Below, one piece after another: positions 34,971-45,622 of a DNA stretch of 64,000 nucleotides (its first letter is position 1; every line of letters begins with the position of its first letter). Position numbers and translations under genes: made by a program. A model generated the notes under the pieces. The model ran no database searches. It saw nothing but the letters and a program-made list of their open reading frames with translations, and was not told where the DNA came from. The stretch is from Lepraria neglecta (lineage: Eukaryota > Ascomycota > Lecanoromycetes > Lecanorales > Stereocaulaceae), in assembly GCA_033220425.1 (NCBI GenBank), contig CM065647.1, forward strand, positions 1,488,001-1,552,000. Direction: 5' to 3'.

Positions 34971-36945
34971 ACCAGGGACCGTTAGATCCTCCTTTATAGG
35001 AGCAGCTCGTGCGTAGGATCTGTCTAGATCCCAGTAACAAATGGCGGGAATAGGTGTTTGCAAAAGCAATCGCTGTGCCTGCTTTTAGTCCACGTTCACC
35101 GCCTTGATCGGTTCACTTTCGACGCTTGTAAAACGTAGATGAGTCGTTTGTGGTGTTGTATAAACCCGCTCAACATTAAATGAAGGTTTAAAAGTGCTGA
35201 TTGTTCTTGGAATCTGGGATAGCATGCCTCGAGATAATGTTTGAAATATCAAGTGCACTTTGCAGAAGCTGCCCTACTCTGTAATAAGAGAGCACCGAGG
35301 GGGAAATCGGTTCGCCTAGCTGGCCCGTGTAGTCCTGATTTCGTTGCTGATAAGGGAGTGGGAAAACGTTCCAGTGGAGCGAGTGGGTGGGCGGGTAAGA
35401 TATTGTGGATGGTGGCAAACAAAAAAGACCGGAATCCCAGCCAAGAAGTTTTCACTTTATTTTTCAGTGAAGAGCGGTGTAGTACCAAGCCTGGTGAGAC
35501 TGGGAGGAGGACCCTTTAGTCTCGTGATAGGCTTATTGTAGTGCAAAAACATCATGATTCGAAGCCTTGCCGCAAGGCTGCCAGAAAGGTCGTTAGTACA
35601 ATTCCAGATGGAGCTCATAGAGCCGATCGATTCCAAGAGGAGACCAAGGGAATTGAATGTACAGCACCAAATAGGCAGGGTTCGGGCGCCGTTGCGAGGG
35701 TTTACTGCTGAGAAAAGCGGTCTGTTGTGCTCCCGGCCACTCCATAGATTGTTCCTGAGGATCGATCTGAGATCTTCATCTGACGATGTACTTCCTATTT
35801 TCGATTGCTGTCGTCTGAATGTCGGTCCCTGCATGAACCTTCTTTGTCAAGGGTCATGGCATCCACTTGGATACAATCTCGTTAGGGAATGTCCATCGTA
35901 TTGGCTTGCAGGCAAAGGTTGTACGATGGAGAAAATCCAAGACAGGGACCTCGGACGATAGAGCAAGCTCATCGTTTCGCAGATTGGAAGATTGCTCCAT
36001 GGCGTCATCGATGGTGGTCTGCTATCCCTGACGTTTCACAGAGGTAGAATCATGCTCCGTAACGTCATTAGTGGCGGTCTGCTATGCTTCGCTGCCTGGA
36101 GATGCATGCGTGTGAAGCCTTCCAAATACCCCTTGAACGCTCCCACTTCGGCAACATGACAGGCCAATTCAATTGTATCGCGTCGTGTGCAATTTGCCAG
36201 TAAATTGCTGGAGCGGGACAGTGTGGGGTTCTTTCTTTTATTGATGACAGATTGCTGACGGAGTGCAGGACAATTTCATAGTCGCTGGGAAGATGAGGTG
36301 GCCGCTCAGGACCGTTGGCCGATAGTATCATTGGGTATGGCGGCGCTGTGAATCATGCCACGAGAAACTTGGGTGTTGCCACACAGTGTTGCATTATCAA
36401 AGCGTCGTGCAGGGCGCTTGCGAAGATTTCTGTAATGTTATTTTCGGGGAGTGGGATGGAGTACTAGAAAAGTGGAGAGTGAGGGTGGTCGGGGGCAAAA
36501 CTACACAGGCGGATGGCACGCGAGAAGAGATTTTGCCACCGCTATGCCGATATTGCACTCCGCGGGATTGGTCAAGACGAATACTATGGGATGTTGACTC
36601 AGAGTCAGCTGTCTGTCACAGACTACCGCCCTGGATTTCAGCACTTACCGTAGCTTGATATACTGAGTACGGAGTCAAAAATTCACATGAGGTCACTCAG
36701 CGATTTATCTTACATCGCCCTGGAGGATGATTTGGACCGATATGCACGCCGATAGGAAAGTGTATAACAAGGAGCAGCACTCAGTCTTCTTCTGGAAGCA
36801 AGCTTTGCTAAGGTAGACCTTTAAAGATCGATCAATGCTCCAAACCAATGCTTCCATTCTTCCAGCTCCATGAGGGTATATAGACGCAGTAAAAGTACAA
36901 AACATGATTGATGAAATCATTGATCGCGTCGCAAATACCGGTCCC
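34971..36945. other. Intergenic, about 2 kb, with one degenerate tandem repeat
   Basis: No supported gene. Frames such as 35457-35834 (minus) and 35554-35961 (plus) are mutual shadows without ATG in context. A 33-bp unit at 35993-36025 recurs at 36053-36085. Confidence 0.45.
35993..36085. repeat. Degenerate direct repeat, 33-bp core, 60-bp period
   Basis: TGCTCCATGGCGTCATCGAT... at 35993 and TGCTCCGTAACGTCATTAGT... at 36053 match at 26 of 33 positions. All seven differences are transitions. Confidence 0.8.
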
Positions 36946-39254
36946 TCACCGGTGCCCAAGTAGCTCCATTTGGTTGTAATCATCAGCCTCATCCTCTTCT
37001 GCATCATCGCTCATGTCCTCGTCTTCGCTGTCTTCATCATCCTCTTCCTCGCTATCATCGATCACCATCTCGTGCTCTGATCGTGGAGATCTTTGAGCTC
37101 TGGGACTTTCACCACCCCAGAATTCGACGTCTGACTCATCTCCATCCGTGTCCATGGAATCGTCGTCATCACTTTCACTCGCAGAGGGCGTCAGGGGCGC
37201 GAAGGGCATCGTGTTTGGGGCGACCGAGTGTGCACCGCGTGTTTGCGCTTCGGGCCAAGAACTCCGTTCAAGCATTCGTTGAATCGTGGCCAAGGGTGGC
37301 GCGGATGTTGTGGGCCGGCGTGAGTGTGAAGTCGAGTGGCGAGACCTACCACGTGCATCTTCTACCGGAGGTACCTCTGTGGCGTCAGAAGGGTTCGTTG
37401 CCTGTAATTGGTCTGCTCCCGCAGTTGGGCCCGCAAGTATTTGGATTTGTGCTGTATTGTACGAGTCGCACCTGTACAATGTCAGCAATGAGTTTCATTG
37501 TGACATTGTGTATGAAGAGCTTACACCGCGCATTTCAAACCGAGCCAATGGTACTTGACCGTCGTCTTCGCACTACAATCATTACAGTAAACGAAAGCCT
37601 TGGTGTCTTGGAACTCAGGCGGCATGGGTTGGGTTTCGATCGCTCGTTCTAGGTGTCTGAATTGCCATTCCATGTTGACGATGCTCCTGCTACAGATTGG
37701 ACATCGATAGGAAGATTTCATGTGTTCGTAATAGCACCGATGATGTATGCTGTGGCCGCAACGCATGAAAACCACAGTCTGGGGCGAGGTGAACATGTAT
37801 TCACCGCAAATCGGGCAGTCACAATCTGTCGAGCGTTCGATGCAACGGTGCGTGTCCCGAATTGAGATTGACATGCAAACGCAACACGTCTAGATAAGTC
37901 CAGCATTAGCAAATTAACAATTAATGTATATGAGGTAGCTCACCTTGCAATGGAAGAAATCCTTTCCCAAACCTTGACCCACTCGACATATACCACAATC
38001 ATTGCAGTGGTATATGCTCTTCTGAGGATCATCATCCCAAAGCTTGCACACATCACAATAGTACCATGCGCCACGCTCACTACACAGAGCGCATTCTTCT
38101 GATGCTGGCTGCGCGCAGCCGCAGAGCATGCATAGCATGTTCTTTGTCTCCCGACGATTCAACATGTGGTCCTCTACCACGTCGTGGCAGAAACGGCAAG
38201 TGTACCACCTGTAGCATGCAGAGCATTGTAGCTTGATGTTTCGTTTGTAGTGTGCGCAACCTAAGGATTTCGTGGCCTCCTCGGTATCCATTGATGACGC
38301 CTCCTGGTCACCGATTTTAGGTGTTGGGACTGGCCGCTCGTAATATGTGGGTTTTAGATCGTCAGGCGTGAGATTGAAGGGATTGGCTTGATCACTGCTC
38401 GACGAATAAGATGTAGGAGGTGACATTATTTGCTTCAGGCTGTCCATCGACTTAGGGGACGAAGGGCTGAAAGGTCTGTCCGAACTGTCGATGCTCCCAG
38501 GTGGTGACTGAGCCCTGGCCAGATGATGTGCATGAAGATTTGGCTGAGACGAATTATGTTTCTCGGTCATCAAACCGTGCACCAACCTGGCCTTCTCTTC
38601 GTTCGAACCATTTGTCCTTTGTATTGCAATGATGCGTTTCCTCATGGGGCCCATTCCATCATCAGCTGGCAGAGTCCCGTCTCCAGCTGGACTGCCTTGG
38701 CTATCTCTGTGGCCTCGAGTGTCCTGCGAGTTGCTTCTAGAACTCTGTGTTGGTGTATCCGCCGATGACATGATTGTATCTATCATCGACCGCGCCGAAT
38801 TACTGAAGGAAGATGTAGTGGATCTGACTCCGGTAGAGGTTCCATCAGGCGGTGAATTGTTAGAAGGGTCGTCGATAGCGGCTAATACGTATTGTCGCGC
38901 ATTCACTGCGGGCTCAAGGTTTTCTGCCTCCACCAGGCGGAGCGGGGTTGTGTTTGCCTGTCCTACCTGCCAAGCCTGCAACTCTCCGCTGTCTAGACCC
39001 TCAAACGATGTTGGCGTTAGAACTTCAGCCCCGCCAGAGATCGTATTCCTTGGAAGTTCTTCAGTACTGAGACTCATCCGAGGCGGCTCTTCATGCGCTG
39101 CCGTCGCCGCCGTTGCCAACTCATCACGACGCGGTGCTGCATCATTGTTCTCGAAAGCTGGCCGACCAGGATAGGAAGAGTCGTTGGCTGGACGCGAGAA
39201 ACGGCGGGCCTGGCGAATGACGGGCTCAATAAGGAACGAGATATACTGGCTCAT
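36946..39254 (-). CDS. CHY and RING zinc-finger E3 ubiquitin ligase (Pirh2/RCHY1-like)
   Basis: The ATG at 39254 starts MSQYISFLIEPVIRQARRFS. About 330 disordered Ser/Thr/Pro residues come first. The CHY finger follows (LGCAHYKRNIKLQCSACYRW, CRFCHDVVEDHMLNR, MLCMLCGCAQPASEECALC), then the CTCHY part (GAWYYCDVCKLWDDDPQKSIYHCNDCGICRVGQG). A 57-bp intron (about 37889-37945) leads to the RING (CDCPICGEYMFTSPQTVVFMRCGHSIHHRCYYEHMKSSYRCPIC) and a zinc ribbon (FVYCNDCSAKTTVKYHWLGLKC). A second intron precedes the tail, which is very acidic (near 36965-37060) and ends NQMELLGHR. The order CHY-CTCHY-RING-ribbon is that of RCHY1/Pirh2, an E3 for p53 in animals; fungal substrates are unknown. All metal ligands appear present. 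Confidence 0.9.
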
Positions 39255-40289
39255 TAGTTGCGAGAGTATAGGACTTCAAGAAGGAAGGTGGTCATTGTTT
39301 GATAATGATACGATGATGGCCTGCTGTTGGCTGCTCTTGGATGTCGCCGAAGCCGGCTCGTCATCGGTGGCTCAGCTTAGGCCTAAGACCCCACAGGCCT
39401 GGATTCCACGGACCATCGACGCTAAAAACATCCACGTGTCATTAGCTAGGACCCCTTAAAGGCTTGGTAGAACGGCAGCAACACCGATTTCCATCTAGAT
39501 ACCCATTTTGCTTTACGTTGTTGAGAAGATCTATCAAAAAGATGACAGAGATCTTAGAAGGGTTCACTCCCTGAGTTGTCAGTTGGGTCCTAAAGAGGCT
39601 CCGCCGGGGAGCCGAACTGAGCCCCGAGACGGACTCAATCCGAAATCTCCGGAGGCGCTTGCCATCCCCAGACGACCAGCTTTAGGCCCTGTTCAAGGGC
39701 AGCCCGGGCGAGTGACAACTCAGGCGGTTTGACAACTCAAGGGGTGGACCTAGCTAGACCAGTATCCTCCTCCGCGAACAGCGTCTGCGATTCTCTTGTG
39801 CAAATTTTGCTAAGCACTTGTTGCCAGTCCTTGATATCATTCAATTTACTGATGTGAGGTCGTCGAAATCATTGAGTTTGGGACCTTGAGTCCCGCTCAT
39901 TCTGGCCAGCTGAGAGGGAAGCTTCATAGTATAAAAGTCCACATGCCAGCATTTCAATTCTAGACACCGTAGTAAATGCTTTTCTGGGATCAACAATACA
40001 CTTCATCCTTGCATGGCATGATGCGAGGAGTGACTGAAGGATGTTGAGCTCTGAGCAATTCAAGACTAGCTGCATTAAAGTATCCAACGACTGTCCTTTC
40101 GTTCACAGTTGGAATCCTCTAGCCTGGAAACGAAAATTGCTTTTTCAAAATGCGAATCGTGAAACAATCCATGCCAAGGCCTGGTTTGAGGATCTGCGAG
40201 GTTTTCCATATTCAGCCTGCAGCTGAATTGTTGCATAGGGGGCGAAATCGTCTAAGTTGCCAGAGCCTCACCATCCTCAGCACCATCCA

Positions 40290-40566
40290 TCCCCGGCACT
40301 CAGTACCGGCGCAAAAATCGGCATCGGTGTTGGGGTCTCTGTGGGTGATCACTATTGCTATTCTTCTTGTTCTGTTCTGGTGGCGGAGCCGAAAGACCAC
40401 AGCTCAGAAAAGTCGGGAAATACAATATAACAAAACACACACGGGGAGTGAAAGAAAGAAAATACAAAGCTGTTCAAACATACCGAGCAGTACGTACACA
40501 GGGAGGAGACTAGGCGAATTGCCAGGCCATTCAGAGTCGGAGCTACCGGCTGGAAGAGGCGCATAG
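40290..40566 (+). pseudogene. Relic of a Ser-rich single-pass surface protein
   Basis: PALSTGAKIGIGVGVSVG in one frame runs directly into VITIAILLVLFWWRSRKTTAQ in another, with the change at about 40340. Together they give the Gly-rich pre-membrane motif, helix and basic stop that are standard in fungal Mid2/WSC-like or solo-TM surface proteins. The ectodomain is not recognisable upstream. The piece is a short remnant with one frame change inside the helix. Confidence 0.45.
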
Positions 40567-40911
40567 GAGATGTCTGGCTCCAATTAAGTAAGATCACATA
40601 TTGAATCTTGCATATCCTTTCTTTCTTTTAACCATGCTTATTGAGAAAGGTCCAATCTCACCTGCGATGGACAAGAAATGTCTTTGTTGCCATTCATACG
40701 TACTGGTCTTGGAACAAGAGACTCGACTAGAGAAGAACAATGAGTATTCACGTGAAGCCAGTTGTTCTGCCCATCCATTGATGTTTCTTTCATCTCAAAC
40801 CCCCCTTCATCCCTTCCCTCTTTAATATCAATGTCCCAGAGAGCGCATACTTCTACAAAACAATTTACAGCACCAAACTCTAGTGACCTTTACATTACAT
40901 CAATTCAAACA

Positions 40912-40932
40912 ATATATATATATATATATATG
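40912..40932. repeat. (AT)n microsatellite
   Basis: About ten AT units ending at TGTATATG, 51 bp upstream of the start of the F-box-like gene, in its promoter or 5' UTR. Confidence 0.95.
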
Positions 40933-40982
40933 TATATGCACATATACATCAGTAAGTACAGATTCAATTTTCTCACGCAATT

Positions 40983-42562
40983 ATGGCTCGTACAAGCTCA
41001 AGAATCCGAGCAAGAAACGAAGCGGCCATTCCGAGCCCACATATTCTCCAGCCACCGCAAGGTGTGACCTGTCACATCGACAAACTGTCACCGGAGATTC
41101 TTACAAACGTTCTCCAGCGAGTCCGCAACAGCTGGGCGAAGAGCGAGGCCAACGATTTCGCTGGCATCCTCACTGTACGCCATCGTTGGCATGAAATCGC
41201 AAAGCCCATCCTCTGTACCGATATAGTCTTGACCAACACCACACTACCCCTATTCCTAGCCCGCATCACTGCAAGAGATATCAACTCAATCCGCTCTCTG
41301 ACAATCATCATCTCACCACTCGCCGGCGAAAAAGAAGCAGCGAAAATACCGCAACCGCATGGTCCAACTTCACGAGACTGGAGGCGTCCACCTCCTCTTA
41401 CAAATGGAATTTGGAGACACCTGCGCAGAATGGCAAAATGGTTACCAATTATGGAGCGCTTGGCCAGTTTCTCCTTCCGTGTGCAGCAGCCGGATCCTAG
41501 ACGCTGCTCCGAAAGGTGGCTTAAAGATAAGGTACTAAAGCTACTTCTCAAGAATCTACCCCTGAGCTGCACAGGCATCGAGCTAGATACAGCAGGTTTT
41601 GGTGACGATGACCAAAAAGTTCACCTCTGCGACACACTCCGAGACATCATGCCGCGGATGAAGAATGCCAGACTCCATCTGGATACGCTCTGCGAACACA
41701 TGCTTGTCATGCCTAAGAAAAGAAAGGCAAAGGCTCGGCCGCTGCCGAACCTGTAGCAGCTGAGCTAGCGCTAGCTGAGCCAGCGGCAGAAGATCCACAG
41801 CGGGAAGAACCAGCCCTGGCAGAACAGCCCAAGAGATACGTTCACGCGCCTGACCTCGAAACTTTGATCCTTCACATGAACATTTGCATCTCAGACTCTG
41901 TCAACGCAGCGGACTTCAAAACTTCCACGTGCAACATGACACCCCAGCCGCAGAGCATCAGAAATGCCTTAAGATCCGCTTTCGGAGCCCAGGCGTTCCC
42001 CAACGTGACTCGACTGAGCGTCTTCAAAATAGAGATCCCGATTGACCGTCTTGACGCAATGGATAATCCTCCATGTGATTTTCTATGGACATGTCTCATT
42101 GAGAATGACCTTCTTGGCCAGTATAAAATCATAATGCCTTATCTCAGAGTTGAAGGTTACCCCGATGCAGACTTCCTTCGCTATCGCGACGCTAAAGGCG
42201 AAGCCAGAAGCGCTTTTGGAAACTGGGAGGCGTTGACTTCGCTTGCGGAAGACAACGCTTGGGTCACGACCGCATCAGGCTCCCGCCTACCTGGTACGTT
42301 TCTCGAGTCATCGTGGGCTGAAGACAAAGGCTATGAGATGGATGATGGTACCGTCGATCTGTTCGATCAGGAACCGGCGCTGGCACAGAGGACAAGGCAT
42401 TTGACTACACCCAATCAGCCTAGTGGATTGAAATATTACTATGGCTATGGAGACGTGGGTGAGCTAGTGCGGTGTGTTATGGTTCGGGATACGATGATGC
42501 AGAGCGAGGAAGTATTTGAAGAAAGGGCTTGTAAGGGAAAACTATGGTACTGGTTAGAGTAA
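40983..42562 (+). CDS. F-box-like protein, reading frame changes at a purine-rich run
   Basis: The ATG at 40983 opens MARTSSRIRARNEAA. An F-box-like helix pair follows (ITCHIDKLSPEILTNVLQRVR... with TVRHRWHEIAKPILCTDIVLTN, residues ~25-85), then LRR-like stretches. F-box proteins recruit substrates to SCF ubiquitin ligases. The first frame stops at 41756 just after CEHMLVMPKKRKAK. An immediately overlapping frame (-1) continues without a break from about 41725 to 42562 (AELALAEPAAEDPQREEP..., LETLILHMNICISDS, ..., KGKLWYWLE) and is clearly the second half of the same protein. Either one base is lost in AAGAAAAGAAAGG, or a poor intron (GTCATG...CAGCTGAG, 61 bp) is spliced in phase 0. Total length would be about 520 residues. 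Confidence 0.6.
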
Positions 42563-42676
42563 TAGCCACCACCGCTTAATGTATTCCGAACAGACGAAGT
42601 CAGTGATTTGATCATCGTCCGTATGCAATTTTCAATATCTGAAAACGTTTCGAAAATTCTCAGACAACATAGAAGC

Positions 42677-43732
42677 CTAGTAGATCCCTCCATCAGCATT
42701 TCGGCGCTCGTCTTCCAGTCTTTCAGCTAGTGGCCTAGTCTCATCAGCTATGAAAGATTCGCCCGTAGTGTATGACACGTGGTAGCCATCGACGATACGA
42801 AAAAGGCGACGCCGATAGCTTCGATCTCCAGTGAACTCCGGAATTGCGCAAGGAGCCTCACTATTCGGCTCGCCCCACCAGATCGTAGCATTCTTCCATC
42901 CGACAAAATTCTCATGCTCCTCAATCTTCACCTGCACACCCTTCTCGCCCTTCTTATCATCCAATCTTTCAACTATCGGATGCAGCACACCCAGCAAACT
43001 CTCATCATTCAATCCAATAACCTGAATCCAGTCCAACCTGTACATACACTCTCGAAACTTTTTAAGATTGAGCGTCACGGTCTTCGCCGTCGCCAGTGCC
43101 AACCTCCTATCCAACGTAACAGTCACGCCCTTCAAGTGCGGAAAATCCTGAGCAAGGCTAAATCTCGACTTCTCCAAATACTTCCACCATCCATTTCGGT
43201 CCGTAGGCGCTTCGATATCCTCAGATGTCCGATAGCCTAATGGAAACAATATACTCAGTCTCTGCAGAAAAGCAGCAAGTCTCGTGTCGGTCGACCAGCG
43301 CCAGCAATTCAACCCGGCTGGATCTTCGAATCGCAATTTGTTGGAGCGGTAGAGTATAGGCGAAGCCTCAGCATGGATGATGCGACAAGTCGCAATTATA
43401 CCTGGCGTTAACCCAGGACCTTGGTTGGAGGACTGCCAGAGAAAGCCGCCGTTTTCGGGTTTGGTTGCTCGACAGCCGAGATAGCGATGAGATGTGTAGC
43501 TTGAAGCTGTTTTGAAAGGGCGGTCGCAGAATCTGCAGATTTTGTAGATGGTTGGAGATAGCAATGTAGTGAGGGTGCGCCTATTATGTTTGAAATGATC
43601 GCTGCGGATTGGAATGTCGGATGCGCTGTGCAAGAGATGCTCATAGATCATAAGCCGAATCTCTAGCGGAAAAGACAGAAAATGTATGGAAGTAGATTTT
43701 GATACGGGTGAGGATGGTCGATTGCGAGGCAT
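42677..43732 (-). CDS. F-box-like/2EXR-like protein with a Cys/His knuckle
   Basis: Single exon from the ATG at 43732 (MPRNRPSSPVSK); an ATG at 43801 would add 23 residues. The N-terminal helix FLSFPLEIRLMIYEHLL is the F-box/2EXR-type motif. A zinc-finger-like CRFCDRPFKTASSYTSHRYLGC follows, then GIIATCRIIHAEASPILYRSNKLRFEDP, DFPHLKGVTVTLDRR, MYRLDWIQVIGLNDESL and ATIWWGEPNSE. Fungi have many such proteins, probably substrate adaptors, with unknown targets. The same order of blocks recurs in the two decayed tandem copies at 53.9 and 55.7 kb, so this is the one intact member of a local family. No disruption is seen. Confidence 0.75.
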   Translation of the reverse strand: MPRNRPSSPVSKSTSIHFLSFPLEIRLMIYEHLLHSASDIPIRSDHFKHNRRTLTTLLSPTIYKICRFCDRPFKTASSYTSHRYLGCRATKPENGGFLWQSSNQGPGLTPGIIATCRIIHAEASPILYRSNKLRFEDPAGLNCWRWSTDTRLAAFLQRLSILFPLGYRTSEDIEAPTDRNGWWKYLEKSRFSLAQDFPHLKGVTVTLDRRLALATAKTVTLNLKKFRECMYRLDWIQVIGLNDESLLGVLHPIVERLDDKKGEKGVQVKIEEHENFVGWKNATIWWGEPNSEAPCAIPEFTGDRSYRRRLFRIVDGYHVSYTTGESFIADETRPLAERLEDERRNADGGIY

Positions 43733-43801
43733 CGTTGTCGAATGGGAAGTACAGACTATCTGATATTGCGGCCTGGAGGAATTGTTCTCCTTAATTTTCA
43801 T

Positions 43802-44195
43802 TCAAAGATACGGAAAATTGCTAGAAAGGAGGAGTGATATGGTCCCACGATAGTTTCAGCTGCAATTTGAACACAGTATCTTATATAATGAAAAGTGTGC
43901 AGAGGCAAAGAGAAAAAGACATCGCTGAAGAAAACTTGACTCATGAGCGGTGAGGCTGACTCGGCTCGCTTGGTTGGGTCAGTTGGGAAACAATATTATG
44001 AACAGGACACTAAAATATTACTGATCTAACCCTGCTTATAATCGACAAAGCCTCAATACACCGGTCTCCGACTCAATACTCTATGTATACGCTCATTTCA
44101 TGAAGAAGCTTTCAGATCACTCCCTATAATCCCAGCTACAAACATAGCTACAAAATCCTTCTTCCCTGCACAACTTCACCCCCAATTCCACTACA
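43802..44195. other. Divergent promoter region
   Basis: Shared upstream region of the F-box-like gene (minus) and the PP1 inhibitor gene (plus). AT-rich with no gene. Confidence 0.5.
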
Positions 44196-44812
44196 ATGGC
44201 CTCATCGTCCCACCAGCAAGCCTCACACACCCACTCCGCCGCCCCCTCCACAACAACACAAACACAAACACAAACCCAAACGCCCGTCCTCCGTCTCCGC
44301 GCCACAGGTCCAGCGCCAAGCACACGGCGGCGTATACAATGGGCGGAAGATGTAGTTGATAACGAGGGCTTAGGGAGGAAGAGATCGAAAGGTACGTCAT
44401 ACCCTACATTCTCATACAACTATTATCATACTCTTTAGGGATAGGAGCTAACGAACGTTTTAATATAGTCTGCTGCATCTACCACGCCCCCCACCCTGTC
44501 GGGGAATCATCCTCCGAATCCTCCTCCGACAGCGATAGCGATTCAGACTCAAACACAGATTCTGATGGCAGAGGCGGAGATGATGGGAAGATGAGGATGG
44601 GTGGGAACGGGAACGGGAACGGGAAGGGGAGGGGGAGGAGAAGTCATGGACATGGACATGGGGATGAGGGCAGGGAGGGTCATGAGGGGTATGATCATGA
44701 TCATGGGAAATCGAAGGGTACTGCTGGGAAGGGAAGGAATGCGTATGAGACTGCGCCGAGTACGAAGAAAGGGAAGGGTACATCTTCTACGGCCGTGGAG
44801 GTGAAGTCGTGA
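44196..44812 (+). CDS. YPI1: Type 1 protein phosphatase inhibitor Ypi1 (inhibitor-3 / PPP1R11)
   Basis: Exon 1, 44196-44391, and exon 2, 44469-44812 (77-bp intron, GTACGT...AATATAG, phase 1), give about 179 residues. The splice creates the family core [43 protein letters not shown]. It contains the PP1-binding RVxF-like RRIQWAED and the CCIYH motif typical of inhibitor-3 orthologues. Ypi1 binds Glc7/PP1 and its partner Sds22, mainly in the nucleus, and controls PP1 levels and mitotic function. The rest is disordered: Thr/Gln repeats before the core, Gly/His/Asp/Lys-rich after it. Exon 1 is C/A-rich, exon 2 G-rich. Intact. Confidence 0.93.
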
Positions 44813-45622
44813 TGATTATGAGGTGCGTTGTCAAGCATCATACAGCATGGAAAGGCGTTGTGGCTGCTGCATCTTTATCTGGGTTGGCGGTTTTATGGCT
44901 GCATTGATGATATGCGAAAAAGCCGGGGATAAGGATTGAGCGCCGAGCATTACCCAAAAGAGTATTGACAAATGATGCTCATGAATCGTTTGTCATTTGT
45001 CTACAACTGCAACGTCGGCCGGAGTCAAAACGCGAGTGCCAAGAAGTCGCGGGATGGTTTTTGGTGGCGAACTGCATCAAAAAGGAAAACCAACTTCTCG
45101 TGCTACAGACGATCCTCATATCCGGATACCACCTTGTTGTCATGCATTGGTGTGCATATGAACACTTGCATCTGTTACCTGTGTAGATATCCGAAGATAA
45201 GCGTTGGGATCGGCAGTCGAATGTCTGACGTGCGGTTGGCTGCAGAAAATGGCGTCGGCTGCAAGAAGGCTTGATGCGGCAGGAGCGCAAGGTTAGTTGC
45301 ACAACATCGGGCATGAAAATGATTTGATCCGGATGTATTTTGTAGATTTAGAATTTCCAACAGATGATATGCATTGCCTAGATACGGAGAAACGCTCAGA
45401 TAGATGCTGGAATCCCCTCTTCTCATGCAACTCCCACTCACACGCTCCATGCCTGTAGAACACAATGACGACTTCTAAGTACTTGGTACTCGTACCCCTG
45501 CAAGATTATGCAATGAAAGGAACCTATCAACTAACATCCTAGTGAGCTCCCACCAGATAGGGATAAATGCGCGATTAGACTTTTTTGTGTATGCAGTCGT
45601 TATTTCCGCTCAGACGAACTTC
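44813..45622. other. Intergenic between convergent genes
   Basis: Separates the 3' ends of the YPI1 and aspartic protease genes. No supported gene. Confidence 0.5.

Larger units (their letters stand above)
39255..40982. other. Intergenic with a membrane-protein relic
   Basis: Promoter of the CHY/RING gene (39255-39500) and upstream region of the F-box-like gene. It holds the transmembrane relic listed separately and an AT microsatellite; otherwise only short frames are seen. Confidence 0.5.

Noticed and set aside
36068-36658. Short frames on both strands near the degenerate repeat
   Set aside because: Mutual shadows, no starts in context, no conserved motif.
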